This document shows, one piece after another, positions 48,567 through 57,157 of a stretch of DNA of 64,000 nucleotides (position 1 is the stretch's first letter; each line of letters begins with the position of its first letter). A model generated the notes under the pieces. The model was given only the letters and a program-made list of their open reading frames with translations, did not search any database and was not told the DNA's origin. Source of the stretch: Pseudomonas sp. BGr12 (GTDB lineage: Bacteria; Pseudomonadota; Gammaproteobacteria; Pseudomonadales; Pseudomonadaceae); the NCBI RefSeq assembly GCF_030272895.1, contig NZ_JALRNF010000001.1:174607-238606 (forward strand). Direction: 5' to 3'. The position numbers were made by a program, and so were the translations under genes.

Positions 48567-48887
48567 TCAAGGCGTACGGGTCGACTCGCGGGGTGGCCGG
48601 GTGGGCTCAAGGCGGGGTGCCGATTGCTCGCGGCGCATGTTTTCGCCGTTGCCGATACCGCGGTTTTCGAGGCTCGGCTGGCGCACTATGGGCTGGGTCG
48701 AAGGGCCACGCACCGGCGGTGTGGCCTGCACACTGCCCTGGCGGCTATTGGGGTTGGCCCGCATGATCGGGCTGTTGTAGGGATTGTTCGGCGAAGCGGC
48801 CAGCTGCAACGGCTGCGCTGCCTGCACGGGCGGCCCCGACAGCAGGCAAAGGGACAGGCCGGCCAGGCTCAACAAGGATCTGTTCAC
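48567..48887 (-). CDS. Small exported Asn/Pro-rich hypothetical protein
   Basis: A 106-residue protein from a GTG at 48887 with a very strong AGGAGGTGATC ribosome-binding site. Signal peptide about 1-23 (LLSLAGLSLCLLSGPPVQA), then a low-complexity, basic mature part rich in Asn, Pro, Arg and Gln (NNPYNSPIMRANPNSRQG, RQPSLENRGIGNGENMRR). No known domain. It ends 29 bp before the sugar dehydrogenase start and may be co-transcribed. Confidence 0.7.
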   Translation of the reverse strand: MNRSLLSLAGLSLCLLSGPPVQAAQPLQLAASPNNPYNSPIMRANPNSRQGSVQATPPVRGPSTQPIVRQPSLENRGIGNGENMRREQSAPRLEPTRPPRESTRTP

Positions 48888-48997
48888 ACGATCACCTCCT
48901 GCGCGTAACGACGCGCCCAAGCATTTGGATAGCCTAAGGCGCGCCGGGTTCGCGAGGAAGCAGTGATTTCCTATAGGTGATTCATGATATTTCCCGA

Positions 48998-49960
48998 TTA
49001 GCCGTCGACCTTATGCCGGGCGGCATATAGGCAGAGCATTTCCATGGCCAGGGTCGCCCCGGCCAGGGCGGTGATATCGGCGTGATCATAGGCAGGAGCC
49101 ACTTCCACCAGGTCCATGCCCACCAGGTTGATGCCGCGCAGACCGCCGAGGATCTCCAGCGCCTGCACCGTGGTCAGGCCGCCGCACACCGGGGTGCCGG
49201 TGCCGGGCGCATAGGCCGGGTCGAGGCAGTCGATATCGAAGGTCAGGTACACCGGATGATCGCCGACCCGCTGGCGGATCGCCTCGATGATCGCCTCGCA
49301 GCCACGCCGGTGTACCTGGCGCGCATCCAGCACGGCGAAGCCCTGGGTGTCGTCGTTGGTGGTGCGCAGGCCGATCTGTACCGAACGCGCCGGGTCCACC
49401 AGGCCTTCGCGGGCGGCGTGCCAGAACATGGTGCCATGATCGACCCGGGCGCCCTCCTCGTCCGGCCAGGTGTCACTGTGCGCATCGAAGTGGATCAGCG
49501 CCAGCGGGCCGTGCTTGCGCGCATGGGCCTTGAGCAGCGGGTAGCTGATGAAATGGTCGCCGCCGAGGGTAAGCATCGCGCAGCCTGCTTCCAGAATCTG
49601 TTCGGCATGGGCCTGGATCGTCTCGGGAATCGTCTGCGGGCTGCCGTAGTCGAAGGCGCAGTCACCGTAGTCGATCACCGCCAGGTGGTCGAAGGGGTCG
49701 AAGGTCCAGGGCCAGTGCCGGGCCCAGGCCTGCTGCACCGACGCCGCACGAATGGCCCGTGGCCCGAAGCGTGCTCCCGGGCGGTTGCTGGTGGCGGTGT
49801 CGAAAGGGACACCACTGACCACCACATCGACGCCTTGCAGGTCGCGGCTGTAACGACGCCTGGAGAAACTGGTGATACCGGCGAAGGTGTTTTCGGCGAC
49901 GGTGCCATACAGGCTTTCGCGGGTCATGGCCTGGTCGTTGTTGGGGGCGAGATCCATCAT
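48998..49960 (-). CDS. speB: Ureohydrolase, agmatinase-type
   Basis: A 320-residue arginase/agmatinase family enzyme using a binuclear Mn centre to release urea from a guanidino compound. Metal motifs: LTLGGDHFISYP, IHFDAHSDTWPDE and TFDIDCLDPAYAPGTGTPVCGG. Overall closeness to agmatinase makes putrescine production from agmatine most likely, but guanidinobutyrase and guanidinopropionase of Pseudomonas look alike. Its operon partner is a polyamine-type binding protein 18 bp upstream, with a divergent LysR regulator. Confidence 0.82.
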   Translation of the reverse strand: MMDLAPNNDQAMTRESLYGTVAENTFAGITSFSRRRYSRDLQGVDVVVSGVPFDTATSNRPGARFGPRAIRAASVQQAWARHWPWTFDPFDHLAVIDYGDCAFDYGSPQTIPETIQAHAEQILEAGCAMLTLGGDHFISYPLLKAHARKHGPLALIHFDAHSDTWPDEEGARVDHGTMFWHAAREGLVDPARSVQIGLRTTNDDTQGFAVLDARQVHRRGCEAIIEAIRQRVGDHPVYLTFDIDCLDPAYAPGTGTPVCGGLTTVQALEILGGLRGINLVGMDLVEVAPAYDHADITALAGATLAMEMLCLYAARHKVDG

Positions 49961-49978
49961 CGGGCTCCTGGTCTGTTG

Positions 49979-51058
49979 TTATTGGCGGCTACGGAAGCTG
50001 GTCCACAGGCGAGTGCGCTGGCGCATGTCGGCCAGGGCCATGGTGCGGTCGGCAAACAGCCGCGCGCGCACTTCATCCGAGGGGTAGATGTCGGGGTCGT
50101 TGCGCACCGCCTCGTCCACCAGTGGCGTGGCGGCCTGGTTGGCATTGGCGAAGAACAGCGTGTTGGTCAGCGGCGCCACCGAGTCGGGGCGCAGCATGAA
50201 GGCGATGAAGGCCCGGGCCGCCTGCGGGTGCGGTGCGTCCTTGGGGATCACCAGGTTGTCCTGCCAGACCAGGGTGCCCTCGCGGGGAATCCGGTAGATC
50301 ACCTGGAACGGCTTGCCGGCGCGCTGCGCCTGGTCGGCGGCCATGGCCGCATCGCCGTTGTAGGTCAGCGCCAGGCACACGCTGCCATTGGCCAGGTCGT
50401 TGATCTGCCGGCCATTGGCGACATAGCTGACCGACGGCTGCAATTGCTTGAGCAGGGCCTGGGCGGCTGCCAGGTCGTCCTTGTTACGGCTGTAGGGATC
50501 CTTGCCCAGGTAGTGCAGGACCACGCCGATCACCTCCTGGGGCGAATCGGACATGGCGATCCCGCAGTCCTTGAGCTTGCTGGCGTACTCGGGCTTGAAC
50601 AGCAGGTCGAGGCTGTTGAGCGGCGCCTCGCCGACCCGCTGGCGCACGGCCTCAAGGTTCATCCCCAGGCCCAGGGTACCCCAGGTGTAGGGCACGGCGT
50701 ACTGGTTGCCGGGGTCGACCTCGGCCAGCTTGGCCAACAGGTCCTTGTCGAGGTTGGCGTAACCGGGCATGCCCTGCGCCTGCAACGGCTGCAGGGCGCC
50801 GGCGGTCAGGGCCCGGGCCAGCAGGCTGGACGACGGCACTACCACGTCGTAGCCACTGCCGCCGGTGAGCAGCTTGGTTTCCAGTACCTCGGTGGTGTCG
50901 AAGGTGTCGTAGCGCACCTTGTAGCCGGTTTCCTTTTCAAAGCGCTGCAATGTCTCCGGCGCCACGTAATCGGCCCAGCTGTAGAGATTGAGGACCTTTT
51001 CCTCGGCCTGCACCGGTAACGCCAGGATCAGGGAGAACAACCACAGGGATGTACGCAT
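49979..51058 (-). CDS. Polyamine-type periplasmic solute-binding protein (PotF/SpuD-like)
   Basis: A 359-residue exported binding protein. Signal peptide 1-19 (LWLFSLILALPVQA-EE), then KVLNLYSWADYVAPETLQRFEKETGYKVRYDTFDT, which is typical of spermidine/putrescine binders; the ligand-site aromatic and acidic residues in YSWADY and VPYTWGTLGLGMN are kept. No permease or ATPase genes are adjacent, so it must share a transporter encoded elsewhere or act as a sensor. Operon with the ureohydrolase. Confidence 0.87.
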   Translation of the reverse strand: MRTSLWLFSLILALPVQAEEKVLNLYSWADYVAPETLQRFEKETGYKVRYDTFDTTEVLETKLLTGGSGYDVVVPSSSLLARALTAGALQPLQAQGMPGYANLDKDLLAKLAEVDPGNQYAVPYTWGTLGLGMNLEAVRQRVGEAPLNSLDLLFKPEYASKLKDCGIAMSDSPQEVIGVVLHYLGKDPYSRNKDDLAAAQALLKQLQPSVSYVANGRQINDLANGSVCLALTYNGDAAMAADQAQRAGKPFQVIYRIPREGTLVWQDNLVIPKDAPHPQAARAFIAFMLRPDSVAPLTNTLFFANANQAATPLVDEAVRNDPDIYPSDEVRARLFADRTMALADMRQRTRLWTSFRSRQ

Positions 51059-51158
51059 GTCGGGCACCTTAGTCAGTGGATGCCGCCAGCATGCCTGCCG
51101 GGTTACATTGCTAAAATGGCAAGTTACTTAACCTGACATTCATCCGGAGCAATGTTTG

Positions 51159-52049
51159 ATGCTTGGACAACTGCATGACCTCGACCTGCACCTGTTGCGG
51201 CTGTTCGTCACTGTAGTCGAGGCCGGTGGCTTCAGTGCCGCACAGGGTGTGCTGGGCCTGAGCCAGCCAAGCATCAGCCAGCAGATGGCGCGCCTGGAAA
51301 CGCGCCTGGGCTACCGCTTGTGCAGTCGCGGTAAAGGCGGGTTTCGGCTGACCGCCAAGGGCGAGGTACTGCTCAAGGCCACCCGTGAACTGCTGGTACA
51401 GATCGAAGCCTTTCGCCATCAGGCCAATGGCGTGGCCGGCCGCTTGCTGGGTGAGGTGCGTGTGGGGATTTCCGAAGCCCAGGACAGCGCAGTAACCCTG
51501 CGCCTGGCCCGCGCCATCGAGCGCTTTCGCCAGCGTGACGAATCGGTGCGCCTGGAACTGGTCAGCGCCATGCCGGCCGACCTTGAGCGCCTGCTGTTGC
51601 AGCAGCGCCTGGACCTGGCCATCGGCTATTTCTCCGGCAAGCAGGCGGCGTTCGACTACACCCCGTTGTTCGAGGAAACCCAGCGCCTGTACTGCGCCAG
51701 CCATCATCCCTTGGCCAGCCAGGAACACGCCAGCCTGGAGGTGTTGCTGCAAGCCGACCAGGTCGAACACCCCTACCGTTTTCTGGACCAGCCCGACCCT
51801 CTGCACGGCGGTCGCGCCTCGGCACGCTCCGAGCAGGTCGAGGGTGCCCTGGCGTTCATTCTCTCAGGACGCCACATCGGCTACCTGCCCTGCCACTTCG
51901 CCGCCCCCTGGGTCGAGCGTGGGCTGTTGCGCGGGCTGGATCCTGCGCTGAACTTCCAGGTGCCCTTCATGCTGGCCCGGCACCGCGCCCAGGAGCCCGG
52001 CGACGCCCAGCAGGCGTTCAACGCCGACCTGCTGGCCGCCTTCGCCTGA
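51159..52049 (+). CDS. LysR-family transcriptional regulator
   Basis: A 296-residue LysR protein: helix-turn-helix at about 8-65 (LLRLFVTVVEAGGFSAAQGVLGLSQPSISQQMARLETRLGYRL) and an effector domain to the end. The ATG at 51159 has CCGGAG 9 bases upstream; a TTG one codon earlier is also possible. It is divergent, 100 bp away, from the binding protein/ureohydrolase operon and is the obvious candidate regulator. Confidence 0.88.
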   Translation: MLGQLHDLDLHLLRLFVTVVEAGGFSAAQGVLGLSQPSISQQMARLETRLGYRLCSRGKGGFRLTAKGEVLLKATRELLVQIEAFRHQANGVAGRLLGEVRVGISEAQDSAVTLRLARAIERFRQRDESVRLELVSAMPADLERLLLQQRLDLAIGYFSGKQAAFDYTPLFEETQRLYCASHHPLASQEHASLEVLLQADQVEHPYRFLDQPDPLHGGRASARSEQVEGALAFILSGRHIGYLPCHFAAPWVERGLLRGLDPALNFQVPFMLARHRAQEPGDAQQAFNADLLAAFA

Positions 52050-52075
52050 CCCGGTCAGGGTGCTGCCGGCAACCT

Positions 52076-52330
52076 TTACTTGGCGGCGGCCATCAGCTTG
52101 TTGACTTCACTGCGCACCATGTTGGCGAACTCGGGGGGCGACATGGCGTCCAGTTCCGAGCGTACCCATTCGGCCCATTTGCCCTTGCGCCGGGGCTTTT
52201 CGGCGATCAGCCGGGCGCCTTCGGCCTTGGCCTTGCCCAGGTTGGTCTGCCAGAGCTCGAACAGTCGTGCTTTCTCGTCCTCGATCTGCGCCCGTTCGGC
52301 GGAGCTCTTGTTGGCCAGATTGAAACTCAT
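52076..52330 (-). CDS. Small charged hypothetical protein
   Basis: An 84-residue, soluble, highly charged protein (KSSAERAQIEDEKARLFELWQTNLGKAKAEG, then EKPRRKGKWAEWVRSELDAMSPPEFANMVRSEVNKLMAAAK), probably all helical. A weak AGGA precedes the ATG. I do not recognise a characterised family. Divergent from the DUF883 gene. Confidence 0.65.
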   Translation of the reverse strand: MSFNLANKSSAERAQIEDEKARLFELWQTNLGKAKAEGARLIAEKPRRKGKWAEWVRSELDAMSPPEFANMVRSEVNKLMAAAK

Positions 52331-52460
52331 GAGGGGTGTCCTGCCACTGCTAAATAGGCGCTATCTTACACCCTGGCGGGCGGCGGCCGGTAAACCGCTG
52401 CAACTTTCCGCGCCCGCCGGTATCCACTGTGCAATGCCCATCAACGACGAGGAAATGCCC

Positions 52461-52781
52461 ATGGCCAGGAATACCACCGTGCAGAACGATGGCGAGCAGA
52501 TCAAGGACCAGGTCTTCAGCGAACTGCAGGTGCTCATCGAAGAGTCGGAGAAACTGCTCAACGACAGCGCCGCGCTGGTTGGCGAAGAAGCCGAAACCCT
52601 GCGCGCCCAGGTCGGGCTCAAGCTCAGGCAGGCCCGCGAGGCGGTCCATGGCGTGCGCAGCAAGGCGCAGCCGGTGGTCGAGGCCACCCAGGACTACATC
52701 GGCGGCCACCCGTGGCAGACGGTGGCGATTTCGGCAGGGTTCGGGCTGGTGGTGGGGCTGTTGCTGGGGCGGCGTTCCTGA
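52461..52781 (+). CDS. DUF883 (ElaB/YqjD-like) membrane-anchored protein
   Basis: A 106-residue protein with a long amphipathic helix (QIKDQVFSELQVLIEESEKLLNDSAALVGEEAETLRAQVGLKLRQAREAV) and one C-terminal membrane anchor ending in GLLLGRRS. E. coli ElaB/YqjD relatives tether stationary-phase ribosomes to the inner membrane. The ATG at 52461 has GAGGAA 6 bases upstream; the in-frame ATG at 52434 is less well placed. Confidence 0.85.
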   Translation: MARNTTVQNDGEQIKDQVFSELQVLIEESEKLLNDSAALVGEEAETLRAQVGLKLRQAREAVHGVRSKAQPVVEATQDYIGGHPWQTVAISAGFGLVVGLLLGRRS

Positions 52782-52800
52782 TCGGGGCTGCGGTGTAGCT

Positions 52801-52875
52801 TATCGCCGGCTTCGCCAGCTCCCACAGGGACCTGTGCCTGCCAGTCCGGTGTGGGAGCTGGCGTAGCCGGCGATA
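52801..52875. repeat. Inverted REP pair (type 2)
   Basis: Arms 52801-52826 and 52850-52875 are 26-base inverted repeats with one mismatch around a 23-base loop. The core is GTGGGAGCTGGCGAAGCC, the same unit as the tandem array at 30297. It sits between the DUF883 gene and the convergent response regulator. Confidence 0.9.
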
Positions 52876-52889
52876 CAGGCGCTACGGTC

Positions 52890-53516
52890 TCAGCGCAGAC
52901 TCAACGCCTGCACCACCCCACAGGCGATCGCCATCCCCACCAGGCCCGGCAAGGTATCGGCCTGCATGCGCTTCATCACCCGCGAGCGGTAGAGGTCGAC
53001 AGTCTTCACGCTGACCTCCAGTTGCTCGGCAATCTCACGGTTGCTGAAGCCCTGCACCAGGGGCACGAAGACATCCCGCTCACGCGGGGTCAGGCTGTCG
53101 ATGCGCGCCTGCACCAGCGCCCGCGGCGCGCTGCCGGCCAGCTGCTGTTGCGAGCGTTCGAGGGCCGCCTGCACGGCATCCAGCAGTAGCTGGTCGTTAT
53201 AGGGCTTTTCGATGAAGTCGCAGGCGCCGGCCTTGAACGCCCGCACCACAATCGGCACGTCGGCATGCCCGCTGAGGAAGATCACCGGCAGTTCGATACC
53301 GCGCCCACGCAGGGTTTCCTGCACACCCAGGCCACCCATTCCGGGCATGCGCACATCGAGCAGGACACAGGCCGGCAAGTGCCCGTCACAGGCGTCGAGA
53401 AACGCCTGGCCGCTGGTGAACGGCACCGCCTGAAGGCCGACCGACTCCAGCAACCACACCGTCGAGTCGAGCATGCCCTGGTCGTCGTCGACCACATAGA
53501 CTTTGGATTGCTGCAT
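52890..53516 (-). CDS. FixJ/NarL-type response regulator
   Basis: A 208-residue two-component regulator. Receiver domain 1-120: VYVVDDDQGML, phosphoacceptor in ACVLLDVRMPGMGG, FLSGHADVPIVVRAFKAGACDFIEKPY. LuxR-type output domain at about 140-200: LTPRERDVFVPLVQGFSNREIAEQLEVSVKTVDLYRSRVMKRM. The ATG at 53516 gives the normal N-terminus; the open frame further upstream belongs to the sensor gene's opposite reading. It starts 10 bp after the sensor kinase stop and forms an operon with it. Confidence 0.92.
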   Translation of the reverse strand: MQQSKVYVVDDDQGMLDSTVWLLESVGLQAVPFTSGQAFLDACDGHLPACVLLDVRMPGMGGLGVQETLRGRGIELPVIFLSGHADVPIVVRAFKAGACDFIEKPYNDQLLLDAVQAALERSQQQLAGSAPRALVQARIDSLTPRERDVFVPLVQGFSNREIAEQLEVSVKTVDLYRSRVMKRMQADTLPGLVGMAIACGVVQALSLR

Positions 53517-53526
53517 CACACTTCCT

Positions 53527-55314
53527 CTATTCCGACGCCGCCACCGGCGCCAGCCGACAACACAAGACCAGCCCCCCGGCCGCACCCGGCATCGCCTGCA
53601 AGGTGCCGCCAAAGCCCTCAATGATACTTCGACTCATGCTCAAGCCCAGCCCCAGGCCTTCGGGCTTGCTGGTGTTGAACGGGGTGAAGATGCCGTCCAG
53701 GCGCTCGGCCGCCACCCCCGGCCCCTGGTCGCTGACCCGGATCTGCACCTGCCCCGCCGCCACTTCGGCGCTGAGCACGATACGCGAAGGCTGGCCGCGG
53801 TGCTGCTCGCGGTTGGCGTCGATGGCATTGCGCAACAGGTTGAGCAACACCTGTTCGAGCAGCACCCGGTCGGCGTACACCGCCGGCAACGAATCGCCGA
53901 TCTGCTGCTCGATGCTCACCCGGTCGCGCGCCGCTTCCCAGTCGCACAGGCGCACCGCCTCGGCCGCCACATCGGCGATGGCCAGGGCCTGCAGGCGCCG
54001 GGGCTCCTTGCGCAGGAAGGCGCGCAGGCGCTTGATCACCTCGGCCGCATGGGTCGCCTGCTCGGTGATGCGCTGCAAGCCCTGGGCGACGCGCCCGACC
54101 GCCTGCGGATCACGTTCCAGGGCCTGCAGGTAGCGCTGGCTGGCACCGGCGTAATTGACCACGGCGGCCAACGGCTGGTTGATTTCATGGGCGATACCCG
54201 ACGCCAGCTCGCCGAGGGTGACCAGCCGCGCGCTGTGGGCCAGTTCGTCCTGGTGGCGCCGCTGCTGGCTTTCGCGCAGTTCGCGCTCGGTCATGTCGCG
54301 GGCCACCAGCGAGTAGTAACGCTCGCCGCCTGCCGCACGGTGGGCCAGCAACACCAGCGACACCGGAAACGCCGCCCCGCCCTGCCAGGGCGTCAACCGT
54401 GTTTCGGCGTGCCAGACACCCACCTGCTCGGCACATTGCCAGCCCTCACGGTCCAGGCGCTGGCGCAACAGCGGATCGAGCAAAGCCTGCAGGCTCGGCA
54501 GCGCTTGCACATCCTGCAGGCCCAGGGCCCGGCGCGCCGAGCGATTGAGGTAGCTCAAGCGGCCTTCACGGTCGGTGAACAACACAAGGTCGGTATTGGC
54601 CTCCACCACTTCGGCCAGGCGCCGCCGGTTCTCCTCGGCCTCGATGCGCACGGTGATATCGCGCGAGACGCTGACGATTTCCACCACCGCGCCGGTGTAG
54701 GTCTCGCGAATGGCCCGGCTGGCGATCTCGAACCACAGGTCGCGACCGTCTCGATGGCGTACCCGGCAGGTCATGGTCTGGTAGCCGTCCTGCTCCAGCG
54801 CCTGGGCGGCCTGCAACAGCGACTGCTGGCGGTCCTGGGGATGAAACAGCGTTTGCACCGCCACCCCGCGCAGTTCCTCCGGCCAGTACCCCAACAGGCG
54901 GTAGGACGCCGGCGAGGCATCGAGGAAACAGCCATCGGGGCTGTGCCGGGAAATCAGGTCGGTGGTGTTCTCGGTAATCAGCCGGTACAGCCGCCGGGCC
55001 TGGCTGGCCTCGCGTTCGGCCAGGCGCTCGGCACTGGCGTCGCGACAGCGCGCCAACACCTGGCCGGTGCCGGTGGGGATGAAGGTCCAGAGCAGGATCT
55101 GCCCGGCCACCTGCGCTTCGACTTCACTGATGGCACGCGCCTGGCTCAGGCAGGCACTGACCAGCGCTTGATGGTTGCCCGGCAGCCAGTAGTCGACCGA
55201 ACGCTGCGGCCAGGGGCCGAGCATGGCTTGCAGGGCCGGATTGACGGCCAGCACGGCGGCGGACGCATCCAGGAGCACGGTCGGTTGAGGATCGCTGGCG
55301 AGCAAGGTCGTCAT
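53527..55314 (-). CDS. PAS-domain sensor histidine kinase (FixL-like)
   Basis: A 595-residue soluble kinase with three PAS-like segments (about 10-100, 125-235, 250-360), including RLITENTTDLISRHSPDGCFLDASPASYRLLGYWPEE. HisKA contains GELASGIAHEINQPLAAVVNYAG; HATPase contains LLNLLRNAIDAN, VSDQGPGV and GLGLGLSMSRSI. No membrane segment is seen and no haem motif is evident. The start is ATG at 55314 or GTG at 55320. It is divergent from the acyl-CoA synthetase operon, its likely target. Confidence 0.9.
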   Translation of the reverse strand: MTTLLASDPQPTVLLDASAAVLAVNPALQAMLGPWPQRSVDYWLPGNHQALVSACLSQARAISEVEAQVAGQILLWTFIPTGTGQVLARCRDASAERLAEREASQARRLYRLITENTTDLISRHSPDGCFLDASPASYRLLGYWPEELRGVAVQTLFHPQDRQQSLLQAAQALEQDGYQTMTCRVRHRDGRDLWFEIASRAIRETYTGAVVEIVSVSRDITVRIEAEENRRRLAEVVEANTDLVLFTDREGRLSYLNRSARRALGLQDVQALPSLQALLDPLLRQRLDREGWQCAEQVGVWHAETRLTPWQGGAAFPVSLVLLAHRAAGGERYYSLVARDMTERELRESQQRRHQDELAHSARLVTLGELASGIAHEINQPLAAVVNYAGASQRYLQALERDPQAVGRVAQGLQRITEQATHAAEVIKRLRAFLRKEPRRLQALAIADVAAEAVRLCDWEAARDRVSIEQQIGDSLPAVYADRVLLEQVLLNLLRNAIDANREQHRGQPSRIVLSAEVAAGQVQIRVSDQGPGVAAERLDGIFTPFNTSKPEGLGLGLSMSRSIIEGFGGTLQAMPGAAGGLVLCCRLAPVAASE

Positions 55315-55512
55315 GGGCACGCTCGAATGATGGCTTGAAGGCGAATATAGTATTTATACCATATTGCTATAGTCTATCTTCCAAGTACCATAGAATTTCA
55401 CGTAAAAATTGTGACACCGAAGGTTCAGCCTTCACGACACCTGATCAGAGCTAACAATCAGCCACCGGGGGTTACCGTCGCCATGCGGCGTCCCCCTGCA
55501 CAGGAACATTGC
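55315..55512. promoter_or_regulatory. AT-rich divergent promoter with palindrome
   Basis: The 198-bp gap has a 22-bp imperfect palindrome at 55344-55365, AATAT-A-GTAT-TT-ATAC-C-ATATT, within a strikingly AT-rich stretch (55343-55410). GAAGG/CCTTC (55419-55433) is a second inverted repeat. The palindrome is a plausible binding site for the adjacent FixJ-type regulator. Confidence 0.45.
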
Positions 55513-57135
55513 ATGTCGATCTTCTCCCAGGGCCTGGCGCCCGCCCCTGTCAATCACACCGCCCTGACTCCGCTGAGCTTCATCGAGCGCACCGCTGCGG
55601 TCTACGGCCAGTACCCGGCCGTGATCCATGGCGCCATCCGCCGCAACTGGCAGCAGACCTACGAACGCTCCCGGCGCCTGGCCAGTGCCCTGGCCGGACG
55701 TGGCATCGGCCAGGGCGACACGGTGGCGGTGATGCTGCCGAATATCCCGGCGATGCTCGAGGCGCACTTCGGCGTGCCGATGATCGGTGCCGTGCTCAAT
55801 GCCCTGAACGTGCGCCTGGATGCCGAAGCCATTGCCTTCATGCTCGAACATGGCGAAGCCAAGGTGCTGATCACCGACCGCGAATTCCACAAGGTCATCG
55901 CCGCGGCCCTGGCGCTGATGGAGTACCCGCCGCTGGTGATCGATGTCGACGACCCGGAGTACGGCGAAGGCCAGGCCGTCAGCGACCTGGACTACGAGGC
56001 CTTCCTGGCCGAGGGCGACCCCGAATTTGCCTGGCTGTGGCCCGAAGACGAGTGGCAGGCGATCTCGCTCAACTACACCTCCGGCACCACCGGCAACCCC
56101 AAGGGCGTGGTCTACCACCACCGCGGCGCCTACCTCAATTCCCTGGGCAACCAGATGACCTGGGCCATGGGCAACCACCCGGTGTACCTGTGGACCTTGC
56201 CGATGTTCCACTGCAACGGCTGGTGCTACCCCTGGACCGTCACCGCCCTGGCCGGCACCCATGTGTTCCTGCGCCGGGTCGACCCGCAGAAAATCCTCAC
56301 CCTGATCCGCGAGCACCAGGTCACCCACCTGTGCGGCGCGCCCATCGTGCTCAACGCCCTGATCAACATGCCCGACTCGGCCAAGGCGGCCATCGATCAT
56401 CCGGTCAACGCCATGGTCGCCGGCGCGGCGCCACCGGCCAAGGTCATCGGCGCGGTCGAGGAGATGGGTATCAAGGTCACCCACGTCTACGGCCTGACCG
56501 AAGTCTATGGCCCGGTGACCGTCTGCGCCTGGCACGCCGAGTGGGACGAACAGCCCCTGGCCGAGCGCGCGCGGATCAAGTCGCGCCAGGGCGTACGCTA
56601 CCCGACCCTCGAAGGCCTGATGGTCGCCGACCCGCAGACCCTGGAACCGGTGCAGCGCGACGGCAACACCCTGGGCGAGATCTTCATGCGCGGCAACACA
56701 GTGATGAAGGGCTACCTGAAAAACCCCGAAGCCACCGCCGAAGCCTTCCGCGGCGGCTGGTTCCACACCGGCGACCTGGCGGTCTGGCACCCCGACGGCT
56801 ATGTCGAGATCAAGGACCGGCTCAAGGACATCATCATCTCCGGTGGCGAGAACATCTCCACCATCGAGGTCGAAGACACCCTCTACAAGCACCCTGCCGT
56901 GCTCGAGGCCGCCGTGGTCGCCCGTCCGGACGAGAAATGGGGCGAAACCCCCTGTGCTTTCATTACCCTCAAGGCCGGCTTCGCAGAGACCCGCGAGGCC
57001 GAGATCATCAGCTTCTGCCGCGAACACCTGGCCGGGTTCAAGCTGCCCAAGACCATCGTCTTCAGCGAGCTGCCGAAAACCTCCACCGGCAAGATCCAGA
57101 AGTACCTGTTGCGCGACTGGGCCAAGGCGCTCTGA
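55513..57135 (+). CDS. Acyl-CoA synthetase, AMP-binding (DmdB-like)
   Basis: A 540-residue adenylate-forming acid:CoA ligase. Motifs: YTSGTTGNPKGVVYHHRGAYL (P-loop), VYGLTEVYGP (A5), HTGDLAVWHPDGYVEIKDR and IISGGENIS (A8), and LPKTSTGKIQKYLLRDW with the catalytic lysine near the C-terminus. Close in form to 3-methylmercaptopropionate-CoA ligase and medium/short-chain acyl-CoA synthetases; which acid it uses cannot be read from sequence. The ATG at 55513 has AGGA upstream. In operon with the dehydrogenase. Confidence 0.9.
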   Translation: MSIFSQGLAPAPVNHTALTPLSFIERTAAVYGQYPAVIHGAIRRNWQQTYERSRRLASALAGRGIGQGDTVAVMLPNIPAMLEAHFGVPMIGAVLNALNVRLDAEAIAFMLEHGEAKVLITDREFHKVIAAALALMEYPPLVIDVDDPEYGEGQAVSDLDYEAFLAEGDPEFAWLWPEDEWQAISLNYTSGTTGNPKGVVYHHRGAYLNSLGNQMTWAMGNHPVYLWTLPMFHCNGWCYPWTVTALAGTHVFLRRVDPQKILTLIREHQVTHLCGAPIVLNALINMPDSAKAAIDHPVNAMVAGAAPPAKVIGAVEEMGIKVTHVYGLTEVYGPVTVCAWHAEWDEQPLAERARIKSRQGVRYPTLEGLMVADPQTLEPVQRDGNTLGEIFMRGNTVMKGYLKNPEATAEAFRGGWFHTGDLAVWHPDGYVEIKDRLKDIIISGGENISTIEVEDTLYKHPAVLEAAVVARPDEKWGETPCAFITLKAGFAETREAEIISFCREHLAGFKLPKTIVFSELPKTSTGKIQKYLLRDWAKAL

Positions 57136-57157
57136 CCCCTTAACAGCGAGAACCCAC

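Noticed and set aside
46168..48780. A long plus-strand open frame (870 codons) opposite the zapE-like and sugar dehydrogenase genes
   Set aside because: It crosses two well-supported genes and an inverted REP pair and has no recognisable domain; a GC-skewed shadow frame.
49082..51019. A long plus-strand open frame (645 codons) opposite the ureohydrolase and binding protein genes
   Set aside because: Antisense to two genes with clear catalytic motifs and signal peptide; composition typical of a shadow frame.
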